Shown here one piece after another: positions 39,587 to 50,825 of a stretch of DNA of 64,000 bases. A program made the translations under genes and the position numbers. The first letter of the stretch is position 1. Each line of letters starts with the position of its first letter. The notes beneath the pieces were generated by a model, which worked only from the letters and a program-made list of their open reading frames with translations, did not search any database and was not told where the DNA came from. The DNA lies in assembly GCA_946480175.1 (NCBI GenBank), contig CAMLIK010000003.1, forward strand, positions 1-64,000. The letters are read 5' to 3'. This DNA is from an uncultured Gilliamella sp. GTDB taxonomy: Bacteria; Pseudomonadota; Gammaproteobacteria; Enterobacterales; Orbaceae.

Positions 39587-40032
39587 ATGTTTATTGGTGC
39601 AATTTCAATCCAATTTGGATAGCAAAGGGTGAATAATAATTCTTACTCGCTATCGTGAATTTTTGTTTCATGATTTAGTTTGTACAATTGGTTTACATCA
39701 TCTTTTTTAACACTTTATTCAATGGCTGAATGGCAAAAGATTGAATTACAGCTATCGGCATTATCAACAGTTATTGAAGTAGAACAAAGAATTAAAAAAA
39801 CTATTATTAGGTTATGCAACGGAATGTAATTTAGATAATGCAGGACGCATTTTACTTCCAGCAATTTCACGTACTTTTGCAAAACTAGAAAAACATTATG
39901 TTTGTGGGCCAATCTAATAAATTTGAGATTTGGGATGAAGCAATTTGGTATCAACAAATTAGTGATGATATTGCAGCATTAGCAACAGATGTTGAAAACT
40001 TATCAGAAAATTTAAAAAGTCTAACAATTTAA
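39587..40032 (+). pseudogene. mraZ: mraZ pseudogene (dcw cluster regulator)
   Basis: Translated across frames this stretch gives an almost full-length MraZ: MFIGAI, NLDSKG, TRYREFLFHDLVCTIGLHH, LYSMAEWQKIELQLSALS, LLLGYATECNLDNAGRILL, KFEIWDEAIWYQQISDDI and NLSENLKSLTI. At least four frameshifts interrupt it (near 39610, 39700, 39797 in a run of seven A, and 39915), with an in-frame TGA at 39630 where the family has Arg. MraZ is normally the first gene of the cluster and represses it. Several independent lesions make sequencing error unlikely. The promoter presumably still drives rsmH onward. Confidence 0.93.
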
Positions 40033-40047
40033 TAAGAGTAAACAAAT

Positions 40048-40983
40048 ATGGATTATCAACATAACACTGTTTTGTTAAATGAAGCTGTGGCTGCATTAAA
40101 TGTAAAAAAAAACGGTTTTTATATTGATGGCACTTTTGGACGTGGTGGCCATTCTCGTTTAATTCTTGAGCAATTAGGAGAGCAAGGGAAACTAATTGCA
40201 ATTGATCGTGATGAACGAGCCGAGCAGGCTGCACTTCAGATAACTGACTCTAGGTTTACTTTTATTCGAGGAGAATTTTCGAATGTTTACCAATATGTTA
40301 ATGATTTAGGATTATTGGGTAATATTAATGGTTTCTTATTAGACTTGGGTGTTTCATCGCCTCAATTAGATGATGCGCAAAGAGGATTTTCTTTTATGCG
40401 AGATGGGCCACTTGATATGCGTATGAATAATCATAAAGGTTTAACTGCAAATGAGTGGTTACTAAATAGTAATGAAAATGATATCGCATGGGTTTTAAAA
40501 ACTTTCGGTGAAGAAAAGTTTGCTAAACGGATAGCTCGAGCAATTGTGGAAGAAAATAAAGTTTCACCAATTACTCGTACTTTAGAATTAGCGAATTTAA
40601 TTGAGAAAGTAACACCAAAAAAAGATAAAAATAAACACCCAGCAACTCGCTCATTTCAAGCAATTCGGATTTATATAAATAGCGAACTTGAGGAAGTCGA
40701 ACAAGCCTTAAATAGTAGTTTGTCAATCCTTGCTGACCAAGGAAGACTTGCTGTGATTAGTTTTCATTCTTTAGAAGATAGAATTGTAAAACAATTTATT
40801 AATAAACAAAGTAAAGGTCCAGATTTACCTGCAGGGTTACCATTAACAGAACAACAAATTAAACAATATGGTAATGCTAAATTAAAATCACTTGGCAAAA
40901 TTAAGCCGAGTAATGATGAAATACATGGTAACCCGCGTTCACGTAGCGCGATATTAAGGATAGCAGAAAGGAAAAATGAATAG
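40048..40983 (+). CDS. rsmH: RsmH, 16S rRNA m4C1402 methyltransferase
   Basis: RsmH (MraW) methylates N4 of cytidine 1402 in 16S rRNA with SAM. The 311-residue protein has [14 protein letters not shown], the SAM motif [14 protein letters not shown] (about 28-41), [20 protein letters not shown], and [15 protein letters not shown]. It is the first intact gene of the dcw cluster and starts 15 bases after the mraZ remnant. It overlaps ftsL by eight bases. Confidence 0.97.
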   Translation: MDYQHNTVLLNEAVAALNVKKNGFYIDGTFGRGGHSRLILEQLGEQGKLIAIDRDERAEQAALQITDSRFTFIRGEFSNVYQYVNDLGLLGNINGFLLDLGVSSPQLDDAQRGFSFMRDGPLDMRMNNHKGLTANEWLLNSNENDIAWVLKTFGEEKFAKRIARAIVEENKVSPITRTLELANLIEKVTPKKDKNKHPATRSFQAIRIYINSELEEVEQALNSSLSILADQGRLAVISFHSLEDRIVKQFINKQSKGPDLPAGLPLTEQQIKQYGNAKLKSLGKIKPSNDEIHGNPRSRSAILRIAERKNE

Positions 40984-41350
40984 TAACAATGAAATTTATC
41001 AAAGAACAAGTGTAGATATACACAATCAAAAAAGATCGAGCAAAAGTTTATTTGGATTAATCCTTAGTGACTTGCTTGGCCATCAAAAAATTTCATTATT
41101 GCTATTGGTTCTTATAATTATTTCAGCTGGAGCTGTATTAGTTATAACCCAGCAAGTCCGTAAACAATTATTTGAACGTGAACAACTATTACTCGAACAA
41201 GATGTTTTAGAAAGTGAATGGCGTAATTTAGTTATTGAAGAAAATGTACTTGCTGATCCAAAACGTGTTGAAAATAAAGCTACAAACCAATTAGGCATGT
41301 CGTATGTGACACCGCAAAATGAAACCGTTATTGTGATAAAGAGTAAATAA
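40976..41350 (+). CDS. ftsL: FtsL, cell division protein
   Basis: FtsL is a bitopic inner-membrane protein that forms a complex with FtsQ and FtsB and helps activate FtsWI septal synthesis. The 124-residue protein has a cytoplasmic N-terminus, one membrane helix ([19 protein letters not shown], about 39-57) and a periplasmic coiled coil ([23 protein letters not shown]). It ends in the [11 protein letters not shown] region typical of FtsL. Its place between rsmH and ftsI confirms the call. It overlaps ftsI by one base. Confidence 0.93.
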   Translation: MNSNNEIYQRTSVDIHNQKRSSKSLFGLILSDLLGHQKISLLLLVLIIISAGAVLVITQQVRKQLFEREQLLLEQDVLESEWRNLVIEENVLADPKRVENKATNQLGMSYVTPQNETVIVIKSK

Positions 41351-43128
41351 TGAAGTTTACTAATATAACTAAAAAAAATAATGTAAAACAAATTACTAGT
41401 TTGAATAAAGGGAATAAACTCAATAGTAAAAAACAAGTTTATACCCGAACTCGATTTTTTTTTGTTTATGGTTTAATTCTTTTAGCCATTATTAGTTTAC
41501 TCGTACGCTTGGCTATTTTACAGATAATAGAACCTGATAAGTTAATTGCTGAAGCTAATAAACGATCAATTCGTCATCAAGAAATGAGTGCTCCACGTGC
41601 TATGATTACAGATCGTAATGGTAGAGCACTAGCTGTTAGCGTACCGATGTATGATGTTTGGGCCGATCCCAAAATAGTTGTGCAAAAAGGTGGTGTTGAT
41701 GCCAATGATATTCGTTGGCAAGGATTAGCGAAAACGTTAAATATTCCTATATCGACATTAGAACAAAAATTGAGTAATCCGTCGATGCGTTTTGTTTATT
41801 TATCTAAACAAATTACACCAACCATATCGGATTATTTAAAACAATTAAAATTACCAGGAATATCGTTTGCAAAAACGTCTAAACGTTATTATCCGGCTAC
41901 TGAAAATATAGCACAATTAATTGGTTTAACTGATATTGATGAAAATGGTATAGAAAAAGGTTCTGAAGGTATTGAAAAAAGTTTTAATAAATGGTTGCTA
42001 GGTGAATCAGGACAACGTGTTGTTAGGCGAGATCGGATAGGTAGAGTTATAGAAGAATTAGAAAGAACCGAAAGTGAAGTTGCCTCTGATTTAACATTGA
42101 GTATTGATGAACGTTTGCAATCTCTTGTTTATAGTGAACTTAGCCAAGCTGTTGAATTTAATAAAGCTGATAGTGGTACAGCTGTTTTGATTGATGTTCA
42201 TACTGGTGAAATATTAGCAATGGCTACTAGTCCATCCTATAACCCGAATAATCGATCTTCAATTGATTATAATTTGTTACGAAATCGAGCCGTTACGGAT
42301 GCATTTGAACCAGGCTCAACAGTTAAACCTTTAGTTGTTATGGCTGCATTAGAAAAAAAGATAGCTGATTTAAATACGATTATTGATACTAGACCTTTTC
42401 TGGTAAATCGTTATGAAATTAAAGATGTATCTTATCAAAAAGCGCTCAATTTAGCTGGTATTTTAGAAAAATCAAGTAACGTCGGTGTGAGTAAGTTAGC
42501 GTTACAAATGCAAGCAAGTGATCTTGTTGAATTTTACAGCCGTTTTGGATTAGGACAACCAACAGAACTTGGTTTAGGTGGGGAAGTGAGTGGTTCTATT
42601 GCGGCTGATAGAACAAGAAAATGGGCTGATATAGAACGGGCGACGTTTTCTTTTGGTTATGGATTAAGTGTTACCCCACTACAGTTAGCTAGAGCTTATG
42701 CAACTATTGGCAGTTATGGTATTTATCGACCGGTATCAATATTGAAAATTACTGAGCCAGTAGAAGGTAAACGCGTAGTAGCTGAAAAAACAGCTAAAAC
42801 GGTTGTGAAATTGATGGAAGCGGTTGCTGTAACTGGTGGTGGTACTAAAGCTTCGGTTCCTGGATATAGTGTAGCTGTTAAAACGGGTACTGCTAAAAAA
42901 CTATCTGGTGGACGTTATGTTAATCAATATTTGGCTTATACCGCAGGTATTGCACCAGCAACTGAGCCTAAATATTCATTGGTTGTAGTTATCGATAATC
43001 CAAAAGCTGGGCAATATTATGGTGGCTCTGTTTCCGCTCCTGTTTTTAGCCGAATTATGGGAGGAGTTCTTAGAACCATGAATGTAAAACCAGACCGCCA
43101 AGTTGATGGCCAAATGATTGTATATTAG
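41350..43128 (+). CDS. ftsI: FtsI (PBP3), septal peptidoglycan transpeptidase
   Basis: FtsI cross-links septal peptidoglycan with FtsW. The 592-residue class B penicillin-binding protein has one membrane anchor (about 37-59) and a pedestal domain. The transpeptidase domain has S323-TVK (active Ser), S375-SN and K511-TGT. FSFGYGLSVTPLQLARAYA is close to E. coli. Length is as in E. coli (588). It is translated in overlap with ftsL. Confidence 0.97.
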   Translation: MKFTNITKKNNVKQITSLNKGNKLNSKKQVYTRTRFFFVYGLILLAIISLLVRLAILQIIEPDKLIAEANKRSIRHQEMSAPRAMITDRNGRALAVSVPMYDVWADPKIVVQKGGVDANDIRWQGLAKTLNIPISTLEQKLSNPSMRFVYLSKQITPTISDYLKQLKLPGISFAKTSKRYYPATENIAQLIGLTDIDENGIEKGSEGIEKSFNKWLLGESGQRVVRRDRIGRVIEELERTESEVASDLTLSIDERLQSLVYSELSQAVEFNKADSGTAVLIDVHTGEILAMATSPSYNPNNRSSIDYNLLRNRAVTDAFEPGSTVKPLVVMAALEKKIADLNTIIDTRPFLVNRYEIKDVSYQKALNLAGILEKSSNVGVSKLALQMQASDLVEFYSRFGLGQPTELGLGGEVSGSIAADRTRKWADIERATFSFGYGLSVTPLQLARAYATIGSYGIYRPVSILKITEPVEGKRVVAEKTAKTVVKLMEAVAVTGGGTKASVPGYSVAVKTGTAKKLSGGRYVNQYLAYTAGIAPATEPKYSLVVVIDNPKAGQYYGGSVSAPVFSRIMGGVLRTMNVKPDRQVDGQMIVY

Positions 43129-43141
43129 TAGGTGATAAATA

Positions 43142-44689
43142 ATGGCAACAAGTACGTTTAAAACTTTATATAAATTATTAGGTGGGAATAAACTAGTAGT
43201 AGATGATTTTCCTCTTAATCGCTTAATAATCGATAGTCGAAAAGTAAAAAAAGATGATGTGTTTATTGCTATTAAAGGATATACCGTTAATGGTAGAGAT
43301 TTTATCCCTCAAGCTATTGCGTCAGGTGCTACTTTAGTTTTAACTGAAACAAATAGAAAAGCAAATGATTTGAAAATCAATTATTTGAAACAAAAAGATA
43401 AGAAAGTTATTCCACAAATAAATGTGTTTCAACTTTCTCAAAAATTATCTAAAATTGCAGCCGATTTTTATCACTCTCCTTCTAAACATTTATCTGTAAT
43501 TGGAGTAACAGGGACTAATGGTAAAACGACAGTTACACAATTGATTGCACAATGTACAATATTGTTAAATAAAAAAGCCGCATTGTTAGGCACAATCGGT
43601 AATGGTATTTACAATCATCTTGAACCATCGGTAAATACAACTTTATCTTCTGTTGAATTACAGTCATATCTAGCTGATTTTGTGGCAAAACGCGTTCAAG
43701 TTGTGGCAATGGAAATTTCTTCTCATGGTTTATCGATGAATAGAGTGAAAGAATTACATTGTGCTGCAACAGTTTTTACTAATCTAAGCCGAGATCATCT
43801 TGACTACCACAAAACCATGAATAGGTATGCTAAGGCAAAATGGTCATTATTTAGTTGTGATGAAAAAGAAAAGCAAGTAGCGAGTTCAGGTAAATCAATT
43901 GTTAATTATGATGATGCTTATGGACGACGTTGGATTAATAAATTATCAAATGTTACGACTGTGTCATGTCAACCTAAATCATTGAGACGTTTGAAAACCT
44001 TGGATAAACCCTATGTAGGTGTGTCAATGATTGAATATCATGATAAAGGCGCCCAAATTCATATGGAATCAAGCTGGGGTAATGCCATTATCCATAGCCG
44101 ATTATTAGGTGAATTTAATGTATCAAATGTACTGTTAGCAATAGCAACTTTACTGACACTTGATTATCCATTTTTTGCGGTAGTCAATATGGCATCGTAT
44201 CTTAAGCCAATTTGTGGCCGTATGGAAGTTATACATATAAAAAATAGCCCAACGGTAATTATTGATTATGCTCATACTCCAGATGCCTTACAAAAAGCAT
44301 TACAAGCTAGCCGTATTCATTGCAAAGGCAATTTATGGGTGATTTTTGGTTGTGGAGGCGATAGAGATACAGGTAAAAGACCATTAATGGCCGAAGTTGC
44401 CGAACAATTTGCCGATAAAATTGTATTAACAAATGATAATCCACGTACTGAAGATGAAATGAAAATTATTCATGATATAGAGAAGGGATTAACTAACTTC
44501 AAAAATACGCAAGTTATTACTGATAGAGTTGAAGCTATCACTAAAACCCTTACTCAAGCTAAACCTAATGATGTGATTTTAATTGCAGGAAAAGGACATG
44601 AAGATTATCAAATCGTTGGTAAAACCAAACATCACTATTCAGATCAAGAAACAGTAAAACAGATTTTGGGAGTAGAGAATCAATCATGA
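43142..44689 (+). CDS. murE: MurE, UDP-MurNAc-tripeptide synthetase
   Basis: MurE adds the third residue to the peptidoglycan stem peptide. The 515-residue Mur ligase has the ATP loop GVTGTNGKTTVTQLIAQ (about 120-136) and VVAMEISSHGL. The C-terminal motif DNPRTEDE is the recognition signature for meso-diaminopimelate rather than lysine, so the cell wall is the usual gram-negative type. It overlaps murF by four bases (ATGA). Confidence 0.97.
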   Translation: MATSTFKTLYKLLGGNKLVVDDFPLNRLIIDSRKVKKDDVFIAIKGYTVNGRDFIPQAIASGATLVLTETNRKANDLKINYLKQKDKKVIPQINVFQLSQKLSKIAADFYHSPSKHLSVIGVTGTNGKTTVTQLIAQCTILLNKKAALLGTIGNGIYNHLEPSVNTTLSSVELQSYLADFVAKRVQVVAMEISSHGLSMNRVKELHCAATVFTNLSRDHLDYHKTMNRYAKAKWSLFSCDEKEKQVASSGKSIVNYDDAYGRRWINKLSNVTTVSCQPKSLRRLKTLDKPYVGVSMIEYHDKGAQIHMESSWGNAIIHSRLLGEFNVSNVLLAIATLLTLDYPFFAVVNMASYLKPICGRMEVIHIKNSPTVIIDYAHTPDALQKALQASRIHCKGNLWVIFGCGGDRDTGKRPLMAEVAEQFADKIVLTNDNPRTEDEMKIIHDIEKGLTNFKNTQVITDRVEAITKTLTQAKPNDVILIAGKGHEDYQIVGKTKHHYSDQETVKQILGVENQS

Positions 44690-46050
44690 TCCCTTTAGTT
44701 ATTAAGCAAATTGAAAAAATAGTTAATGGTAACGCTTATCATATTCAAGATGAGAGCTTAACTATTGATGAAATTTGTACAGATTCACGTAAAATTACAA
44801 ATCAATCACTATTTATTGCATTAGTGGGTGATAAATTTGATGGTCATTTATTTGCTAAACAAGCTATTGAAGACGGTGCTAGCGCAGTAGTTGTTGACCA
44901 TAAACTTGATGAAGATATTCCTCAAATAATAGTAAAGGATACCCACTTAGCATTAGGTCAACTTGCTGCATTTGTACGAGATCAAAGTTCGGCTAAAATT
45001 GTTGCATTAACAGGCTCATCAGGCAAAACCTCAGTAAAAGAAATGACTGCTACTATTTTACAGTTGTGTGGTGAAACACTTTATACTCAAGGTAATTTTA
45101 ATAATGATATTGGTGTTCCATTGACATTATTAAGATTAACTAAACAAGATAAATTTGCCGTCATTGAGTTAGGTGCAAATCATATTGGTGAAATTGCCTA
45201 TACTACTCGCTTAGTTAGGCCAAACAGTGCACTAATTAATAATATTGCTTTAGCTCATATTGAAGGTTTCGGATCACTTGAAGGTGTCGCAACAGCTAAA
45301 GGTGAAATTTTTGAAGGGTTGGTAGAAGATGGAATCGCAATTATTAATTTAGATAATTTTTCTTATAAATGGCTAGATAATTTGGAAAATAAGATGGTTT
45401 GGACCTTTTCAATACATAATTCTTCTGCTGATTTTTATGCTAGTAATATAAAAATTATGGATAAGACTATTTTCACATTACATACACCAATTGGTGAGTG
45501 TGAAATTACTTTACCGTTAGTTGGCGAACACAATATATCTAATTCAATCGCAGCATCAGCTTTAGCAATATCAGTCGGTGCAAGTTTAACGCATGTTGAG
45601 AAAGGGTTAGCAACATCTAAATCAGTAAAAGGTCGGCTTTACCCAATTAGATTAAATCAAACCCAATTAATTTGGGATGACTCATATAATGCCAATGTTG
45701 ATTCAATGTCGGCCGCTATTCATGTTTTAGCAACTCAACCAGGATATCGAGTTTTAGTCGTTGGTGATATGGCAGAGTTGGGATGTGAGGCAAAAAGTTA
45801 TCATCAGCAAATAGGTCAATTAGTTAAAAAACAAAAAATTGATTGTGTTGTTAGTGTTGGTAATTTAAGTGAATTGATTAGCCAGTTTAGTGGTGTTGGT
45901 CATCATTTTGTTAATAAACAAAAAGCAGTGGAATATTTGTTAACGTTACTACGTCAACATCAAAGCTTAACTATGTTAGTTAAAGGTTCACGTAGTGCAA
46001 AAATGGAAGAACTAATCGCAGAAATTCAATTAAAAACAGGTCAGGATTAA
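44686..46050 (+). CDS. murF: MurF, UDP-MurNAc-pentapeptide synthetase
   Basis: MurF adds D-Ala-D-Ala to the UDP-MurNAc-tripeptide. The 454-residue ligase has an N-terminal domain with [24 protein letters not shown], the ATP loop [16 protein letters not shown], and [31 protein letters not shown] lies near the start of the third domain. E. coli MurF is 452 residues. It lies between murE and mraY as in E. coli. Confidence 0.97.
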   Translation: MIPLVIKQIEKIVNGNAYHIQDESLTIDEICTDSRKITNQSLFIALVGDKFDGHLFAKQAIEDGASAVVVDHKLDEDIPQIIVKDTHLALGQLAAFVRDQSSAKIVALTGSSGKTSVKEMTATILQLCGETLYTQGNFNNDIGVPLTLLRLTKQDKFAVIELGANHIGEIAYTTRLVRPNSALINNIALAHIEGFGSLEGVATAKGEIFEGLVEDGIAIINLDNFSYKWLDNLENKMVWTFSIHNSSADFYASNIKIMDKTIFTLHTPIGECEITLPLVGEHNISNSIAASALAISVGASLTHVEKGLATSKSVKGRLYPIRLNQTQLIWDDSYNANVDSMSAAIHVLATQPGYRVLVVGDMAELGCEAKSYHQQIGQLVKKQKIDCVVSVGNLSELISQFSGVGHHFVNKQKAVEYLLTLLRQHQSLTMLVKGSRSAKMEELIAEIQLKTGQD

Positions 46051-46055
46051 AAATT

Positions 46056-47138
46056 ATGTTGGTGTGGATATCAGAATATTTAGTTAAATATTTTACTTTT
46101 TTTAATGTTATTTCTTATTTAACAGTGAGGGCTATTCTTGCATTATTAACATCATTGACGATTTCGTTAATTATGGGGCAAAAAGTAATTGATTGGCTGC
46201 AAAAATTACAAATTGGTCAAGTTATACGCCACGATGGTCCAGAATCTCATTTAAGTAAAAAAGGAACACCAACAATGGGAGGAACGCTTATATTAGCTTC
46301 CATTACAGTTTCTGTTTTTCTATGGGCAGATCTACGTAATCCTTATGTATGGATAACATTATTTGTTTTAATTGGCTACGGCATCATTGGTTTTGCTGAT
46401 GATTATTTAAAAGTGATACGCAAAAATACTGCGGGTTTAATTGCTAGATGGAAATATTTTTGGCAGTCAGTTATTGCACTAATTGTGGCTTTTGGTCTTT
46501 ATGCATATGGCAAAGACAGTTCAATTACCGTATTGGTTGTTCCATTTTTTAAAGATGTTATGCCGCAACTAGGTTTATGGTTCATTTTACTAACTTATGT
46601 AGTTATCGTCGGTGCGGGTAATGCAGTAAATCTAACTGACGGCTTAGATGGGCTTGCAATTATGCCGACTGTATTTGTTGCTGCTGGTTTTGCTCTTGTT
46701 GCTTGGGCGACAGGTAATGTTAATTTAGCTGGATATTTACATATTCCGTATATTAAATTTAGTGGTGAACTGATGATATTTTGTACGGCAATTATTGGTG
46801 CTGGTCTCGGTTTCCTATGGTTTAACACCTATCCTGCGATGGTTTTTATGGGGGATGTAGGTTCATTAGCTTTAGGTGGCGTATTCGGAATTATCTCAGT
46901 ACTACTAAGACAAGAGTTTTTATTATTAGTGATGGGTGGCATTTTTGTTATTGAGACATTATCTGTTATCTTACAAGTAGGTTCGTTTAAATTAAGAGGT
47001 AAACGAATTTTCAAAATGGCACCAATTCATCATCATTATGAGTTAAAAGGTTGGCCTGAACCAAGAGTCATAGTTCGTTTTTGGATTATATCATTAATGT
47101 TAGTGGTAATAGGTTTATTAACCTTGAAATTACGTTAA
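46056..47138 (+). CDS. mraY: MraY, phospho-MurNAc-pentapeptide transferase
   Basis: MraY transfers phospho-MurNAc-pentapeptide to undecaprenyl phosphate, making lipid I at the inner membrane. The 360-residue protein equals the E. coli length and has about ten membrane helices. KKGTPTMGG, the catalytic region [25 protein letters not shown] and the [15 protein letters not shown] motif are all present. Confidence 0.97.
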   Translation: MLVWISEYLVKYFTFFNVISYLTVRAILALLTSLTISLIMGQKVIDWLQKLQIGQVIRHDGPESHLSKKGTPTMGGTLILASITVSVFLWADLRNPYVWITLFVLIGYGIIGFADDYLKVIRKNTAGLIARWKYFWQSVIALIVAFGLYAYGKDSSITVLVVPFFKDVMPQLGLWFILLTYVVIVGAGNAVNLTDGLDGLAIMPTVFVAAGFALVAWATGNVNLAGYLHIPYIKFSGELMIFCTAIIGAGLGFLWFNTYPAMVFMGDVGSLALGGVFGIISVLLRQEFLLLVMGGIFVIETLSVILQVGSFKLRGKRIFKMAPIHHHYELKGWPEPRVIVRFWIISLMLVVIGLLTLKLR

Positions 47139-47163
47139 TTAAAAAATAGAGCGGGATTGAGTT

Positions 47164-48495
47164 ATGGTTGACTATCAAGGTAAAAAAATTGTTATTATCG
47201 GATTAGGTATTACAGGGCTTTCCTGTGTTGACTATTTCCTTGCTCAGAATGTTATTCCGAAAGTAATTGATACTCGTTTGTCGCCGTCTGGATTAGATCA
47301 ATTAGATGATCGTGTTATTTATCATTTAGGTAATTTTGATGTAGATTGGCTATTTCAAGCTGATCTAATTGTTGCAAGTCCGGGTATCGCCTTATCAACA
47401 CCTGAGTTGAAAAAAGCGAGCGAAAAAGGTATTGAGATTATTGGTGATATTGAGCTTTTTTGCCGTGAGGTAAATCAACAAAAAAATAAAGAAGTTATTG
47501 CTATTACTGGTGCCAATGGAAAAACGACTGTCACTACCTTGGTTGGTGATATCGTCAAATCAGCTGGATTAAAAGTTGGTGTTGGTGGCAATATTGGTGA
47601 ACCTGCTTTATCACTATTGAAACAAGATTATGATGTTTATGTGCTTGAATTATCGAGTTTTCAATTAGAAACGACATCAAGCTTACAAGCTTCAGTGGCG
47701 ACGATTTTGAATATTTCTCAAGACCATATGGATCGTTATCCTCTTGGATTAATGCAATATACAGCAGCTAAGCAACGCATTTATCATAATGCCAAATGTT
47801 GTGTAATTAATCATGATGATAAATTAACTATACCAACTAATAATCGTCACTGTGTCTCATTTGGAATGAAGGAGGGTGATTATCATTTAGATGCGAAATG
47901 TGAACATCTAATCGCGCAAAATCAGCCGGTTTTATCGACTAAAACAATGAAATTAATCGGCTGTCATAATTATCTAAATGCTTTATCGGCATTAGCTATT
48001 GCCGATAATTTGAAAATTGCGCGAGATTCAAGTTTAAAAACCATTGCTAATTTTCAAGGTTTACCTCATCGCTTTGAATTAGTATTTGAAAGTAATGATG
48101 TGAAATGGATTAATGATTCTAAAGCAACAAATGTAGGTAGCACAGAAGCTGCATTAAACAGTGTTATATGTAATGGAAAACTATTTCTATTGTTAGGAGG
48201 AGATGGAAAATCAGCAGACTTTTCATCCTTGATCCCTTATTTAAAAGAAAGAAATATTGAAGTTTTCTGCTTTGGTCGAGATCGGGATTTACTTGCTAAT
48301 TTAGTTCCTGACCTCACAACCATTACAGAAACAATGTCTGAATCTATTGAATGTATAGCTAAAAAAGTGGCACCAAAAGATGTTGTGTTACTTTCGCCGG
48401 CTTGTGCCAGCTTAGATCAATTCAAAAACTATATTGAACGCGGTAATCTTTTTGCACAACTTGCTAAGCAATATACTCAGCGAGGTGAAAAATGA
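47164..48495 (+). CDS. murD: MurD, UDP-MurNAc-alanine D-glutamate ligase
   Basis: MurD adds D-glutamate to UDP-MurNAc-L-Ala. The 443-residue ligase has an N-terminal Rossmann-like domain ([19 protein letters not shown]) and the ATP loop [17 protein letters not shown] (about 116-132). [24 protein letters not shown] and [18 protein letters not shown] follow. E. coli MurD is 438 residues. It overlaps ftsW by four bases. Confidence 0.97.
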   Translation: MVDYQGKKIVIIGLGITGLSCVDYFLAQNVIPKVIDTRLSPSGLDQLDDRVIYHLGNFDVDWLFQADLIVASPGIALSTPELKKASEKGIEIIGDIELFCREVNQQKNKEVIAITGANGKTTVTTLVGDIVKSAGLKVGVGGNIGEPALSLLKQDYDVYVLELSSFQLETTSSLQASVATILNISQDHMDRYPLGLMQYTAAKQRIYHNAKCCVINHDDKLTIPTNNRHCVSFGMKEGDYHLDAKCEHLIAQNQPVLSTKTMKLIGCHNYLNALSALAIADNLKIARDSSLKTIANFQGLPHRFELVFESNDVKWINDSKATNVGSTEAALNSVICNGKLFLLLGGDGKSADFSSLIPYLKERNIEVFCFGRDRDLLANLVPDLTTITETMSESIECIAKKVAPKDVVLLSPACASLDQFKNYIERGNLFAQLAKQYTQRGEK

Positions 48496-49646
48496 CGCTC
48501 TTTGGGATAAAAAAACAAGTTAATCCAAATATACCGTTTGATAACCAATTGCTATGGACGGTGATTGGTTTAATGATATTTGGCTTAATTATGGTGACAT
48601 CCTCATCCATGGCATTTAGCGAAAATGATCCTTTCTTTTATACCCAACGTGAGTTAATCCAAATTGGGATGTCCCTATTTTTGATGTGTATCACTTTATA
48701 TATTCCTATGCAACGTTGGCAACAATTTGGATCAGTTTTATTAATCATTTCAATTATTATGTTGATAGTAGTTTTAGGAATTGGTTCTTCAATTAATGGT
48801 GCATCGCGTTGGATTCCATTGGGGGTTTTTAACTTTCAGCCAGCAGAGCTTTCTAAGTTATCTTTATTCTTATTTTTAGCTGGTTACTTAGCGCGTAAGT
48901 CAGAGGAAGTTCAAAGTGGATTTTGGGGTTTTTTTAAACCTATGGTCGTTATGGCTGTTTTGTCAATTCTGTTACTTAAACAACCTGACCTAGGTACCGT
49001 GATTGTATTATTTATGGTAACAATTGGTATCTTATTTATTGCTGGCGCTCAATTATGGCAATTTATTGCAATTTTACTAACAGGGGTTGGTGCAGTTGTT
49101 TGCCTTATTTTATATGAGTCTTATCGTTTAACTCGTTTAATGACATTCCTTGATCCATGGCAGGATGCCACAGGCGCTGGTTATCAGTTAGTTGCATCAT
49201 TAATGGCTATTGGTAATGGTGGTGTAACTGGGCAAGGGATTGGTAACTCTATTTTCAAATTACGTTATCTACCCGAATGTCATACTGATTTTATTTTCTC
49301 AATTATTTCGGAGGAGTATGGATATGTCGGGGTTGTTGCTTTATTGGCTTTGCTTTTCTTTCTAACTTTCAAAGCATTAGCAATCGGATATCGAGCATTA
49401 AATCAAGGTTCTCAATTTTCAGGTTATTTAGCGTGTGAAATTGGCATTTGGTTTGGTTTTCAGACTTTTGTCAATGTTGGCGTAACATCTGGTATGTTAC
49501 CTACCAAAGGTTTAACCTTGCCATTTATCAGTTATGGAGGTTCAAGCCTTATTGTAATGAGTATTGCTGTTGCAATATTATTAAGAATAGATTTTGAGTT
49601 TAGGCAACAACAAGCTCAAGCAAGAGTAAGGTCAATTAAAAAATGA
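48492..49646 (+). CDS. ftsW: FtsW, septal peptidoglycan glycosyltransferase
   Basis: FtsW is the SEDS-family polymerase that works with FtsI at the septum. The 384-residue protein has about ten membrane helices. [21 protein letters not shown], the catalytic-Asp region [26 protein letters not shown] and [17 protein letters not shown] are all present. E. coli FtsW is 414 residues; the cytoplasmic N-terminus is shorter here. It sits in the usual place between murD and murG and overlaps both. Confidence 0.96.
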   Translation: MTLFGIKKQVNPNIPFDNQLLWTVIGLMIFGLIMVTSSSMAFSENDPFFYTQRELIQIGMSLFLMCITLYIPMQRWQQFGSVLLIISIIMLIVVLGIGSSINGASRWIPLGVFNFQPAELSKLSLFLFLAGYLARKSEEVQSGFWGFFKPMVVMAVLSILLLKQPDLGTVIVLFMVTIGILFIAGAQLWQFIAILLTGVGAVVCLILYESYRLTRLMTFLDPWQDATGAGYQLVASLMAIGNGGVTGQGIGNSIFKLRYLPECHTDFIFSIISEEYGYVGVVALLALLFFLTFKALAIGYRALNQGSQFSGYLACEIGIWFGFQTFVNVGVTSGMLPTKGLTLPFISYGGSSLIVMSIAVAILLRIDFEFRQQQAQARVRSIKK

Positions 49647-50695
49647 AAAAGTTATTAGTTATGGCGGGTGGCACTGGTGGACATGTATTTCCTGGGATTG
49701 CTGTTGCTCATCATTTAATGAAACAAGGTTGGCAAGTAAGATGGTTAGGAACTGCTGATCGTATGGAAGCACACCTAGTACCTGAAAATGGAATCGAAAT
49801 TGATTTTATCCAAATATCAGGTCTACGTGGAAAGGGTAAAATGGCTTTATTAAAAGCGCCTTATAAAATATTAAAAGCCGTTTTACAAGCTAGAAAAATC
49901 TTAAAAGCTTATCGTCCTGATGTCGTTTTAGGTATGGGTGGATATGTTTCAGGACCCGGTGGAATAGCCGCTAAAAGTTTAGGTATTCCTGTTGTTTTAC
50001 ATGAACAAAATGGTATTGCAGGATTAACTAACAAATATTTGGCTAAAATTGCGACTAAAGTTTTACAAGCTTTTCCAACAGCATTTCCAAACGCTGAAGT
50101 AGTTGGAAACCCTGTTCGAAGCGATTTATTAACGATTGAAGAACCCAGTAAAAGATTTAAAAATAGGCAAGGTCCAATTCGAATATTAGTTATGGGTGGG
50201 AGTCAAGGGGCTAAAGTAATCAATACTATTGTGCCTCAAGTGATTTCAAAATTGTCTAATAATTTTGTTGTTTGGCATCAGACTGGTAAAGGAATGTTAG
50301 ATGATGTAATTAAATCCTATCAGAATTGCGACATGACAAATAACCAAGTGACGGAATTTATTACTGATGTTAAAGACGCCTATAGTTGGGCTGATATAGT
50401 AATTTGTCGAAGCGGTGCGCTAACAGTAAGTGAAATAGAAGTTGTTGGAATTGGAGCTATTTTCGTGCCATTTATGCATAAAGATCGTCAGCAATTTTGG
50501 AATGCAAAATCTTTAGCTGATATCGATGCTGCTAAGATTATTGAACAGCAAGATTTTAATGTTAATTCATTATATCAATCACTTTCAAACTTAAGTCGAG
50601 AAGATTTAGTTGAAATGGCTGTAAAAGCGAAAAGTTTATCAATTATAAATTCGACAGAAAGAGTGGCAGAAACACTGATTTCGATGGTAAAATAG
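49643..50695 (+). CDS. murG: MurG, lipid II synthase (GlcNAc transferase)
   Basis: MurG adds GlcNAc to lipid I on the inner face of the membrane, giving lipid II. The 350-residue GT28 protein has the lipid-site loop [17 protein letters not shown] at its start. [38 protein letters not shown] and [16 protein letters not shown] follow. E. coli MurG is 355 residues. The next gene, murC, begins 130 bases later, the widest gap among the mur genes here; that AT-rich gap shows no clear terminator. Confidence 0.97.
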   Translation: MKKLLVMAGGTGGHVFPGIAVAHHLMKQGWQVRWLGTADRMEAHLVPENGIEIDFIQISGLRGKGKMALLKAPYKILKAVLQARKILKAYRPDVVLGMGGYVSGPGGIAAKSLGIPVVLHEQNGIAGLTNKYLAKIATKVLQAFPTAFPNAEVVGNPVRSDLLTIEEPSKRFKNRQGPIRILVMGGSQGAKVINTIVPQVISKLSNNFVVWHQTGKGMLDDVIKSYQNCDMTNNQVTEFITDVKDAYSWADIVICRSGALTVSEIEVVGIGAIFVPFMHKDRQQFWNAKSLADIDAAKIIEQQDFNVNSLYQSLSNLSREDLVEMAVKAKSLSIINSTERVAETLISMVK

Positions 50696-50825
50696 CGAAT
50701 TTATTTATAATTTTAAATAATTATTTTTTTAGATTTTTTGAGATCAAAAATGAATTTATTTAATAAATAATTACCTATTAACTTTTCAAGATCTAAACAA
50801 GAAATAAATAACTAGGGGTTTTAGA

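Noticed and set aside
39715..40234. Minus-strand open frames opposite the mraZ remnant and rsmH start
   Set aside because: They are shadows on the strand opposite the pseudogene and rsmH and show no protein family pattern.
50696..50825. Possible promoter or small gene between murG and murC
   Set aside because: The 130 bases are AT-rich with several weak -10-like strings but no matched -35, ribosome site or frame worth listing.
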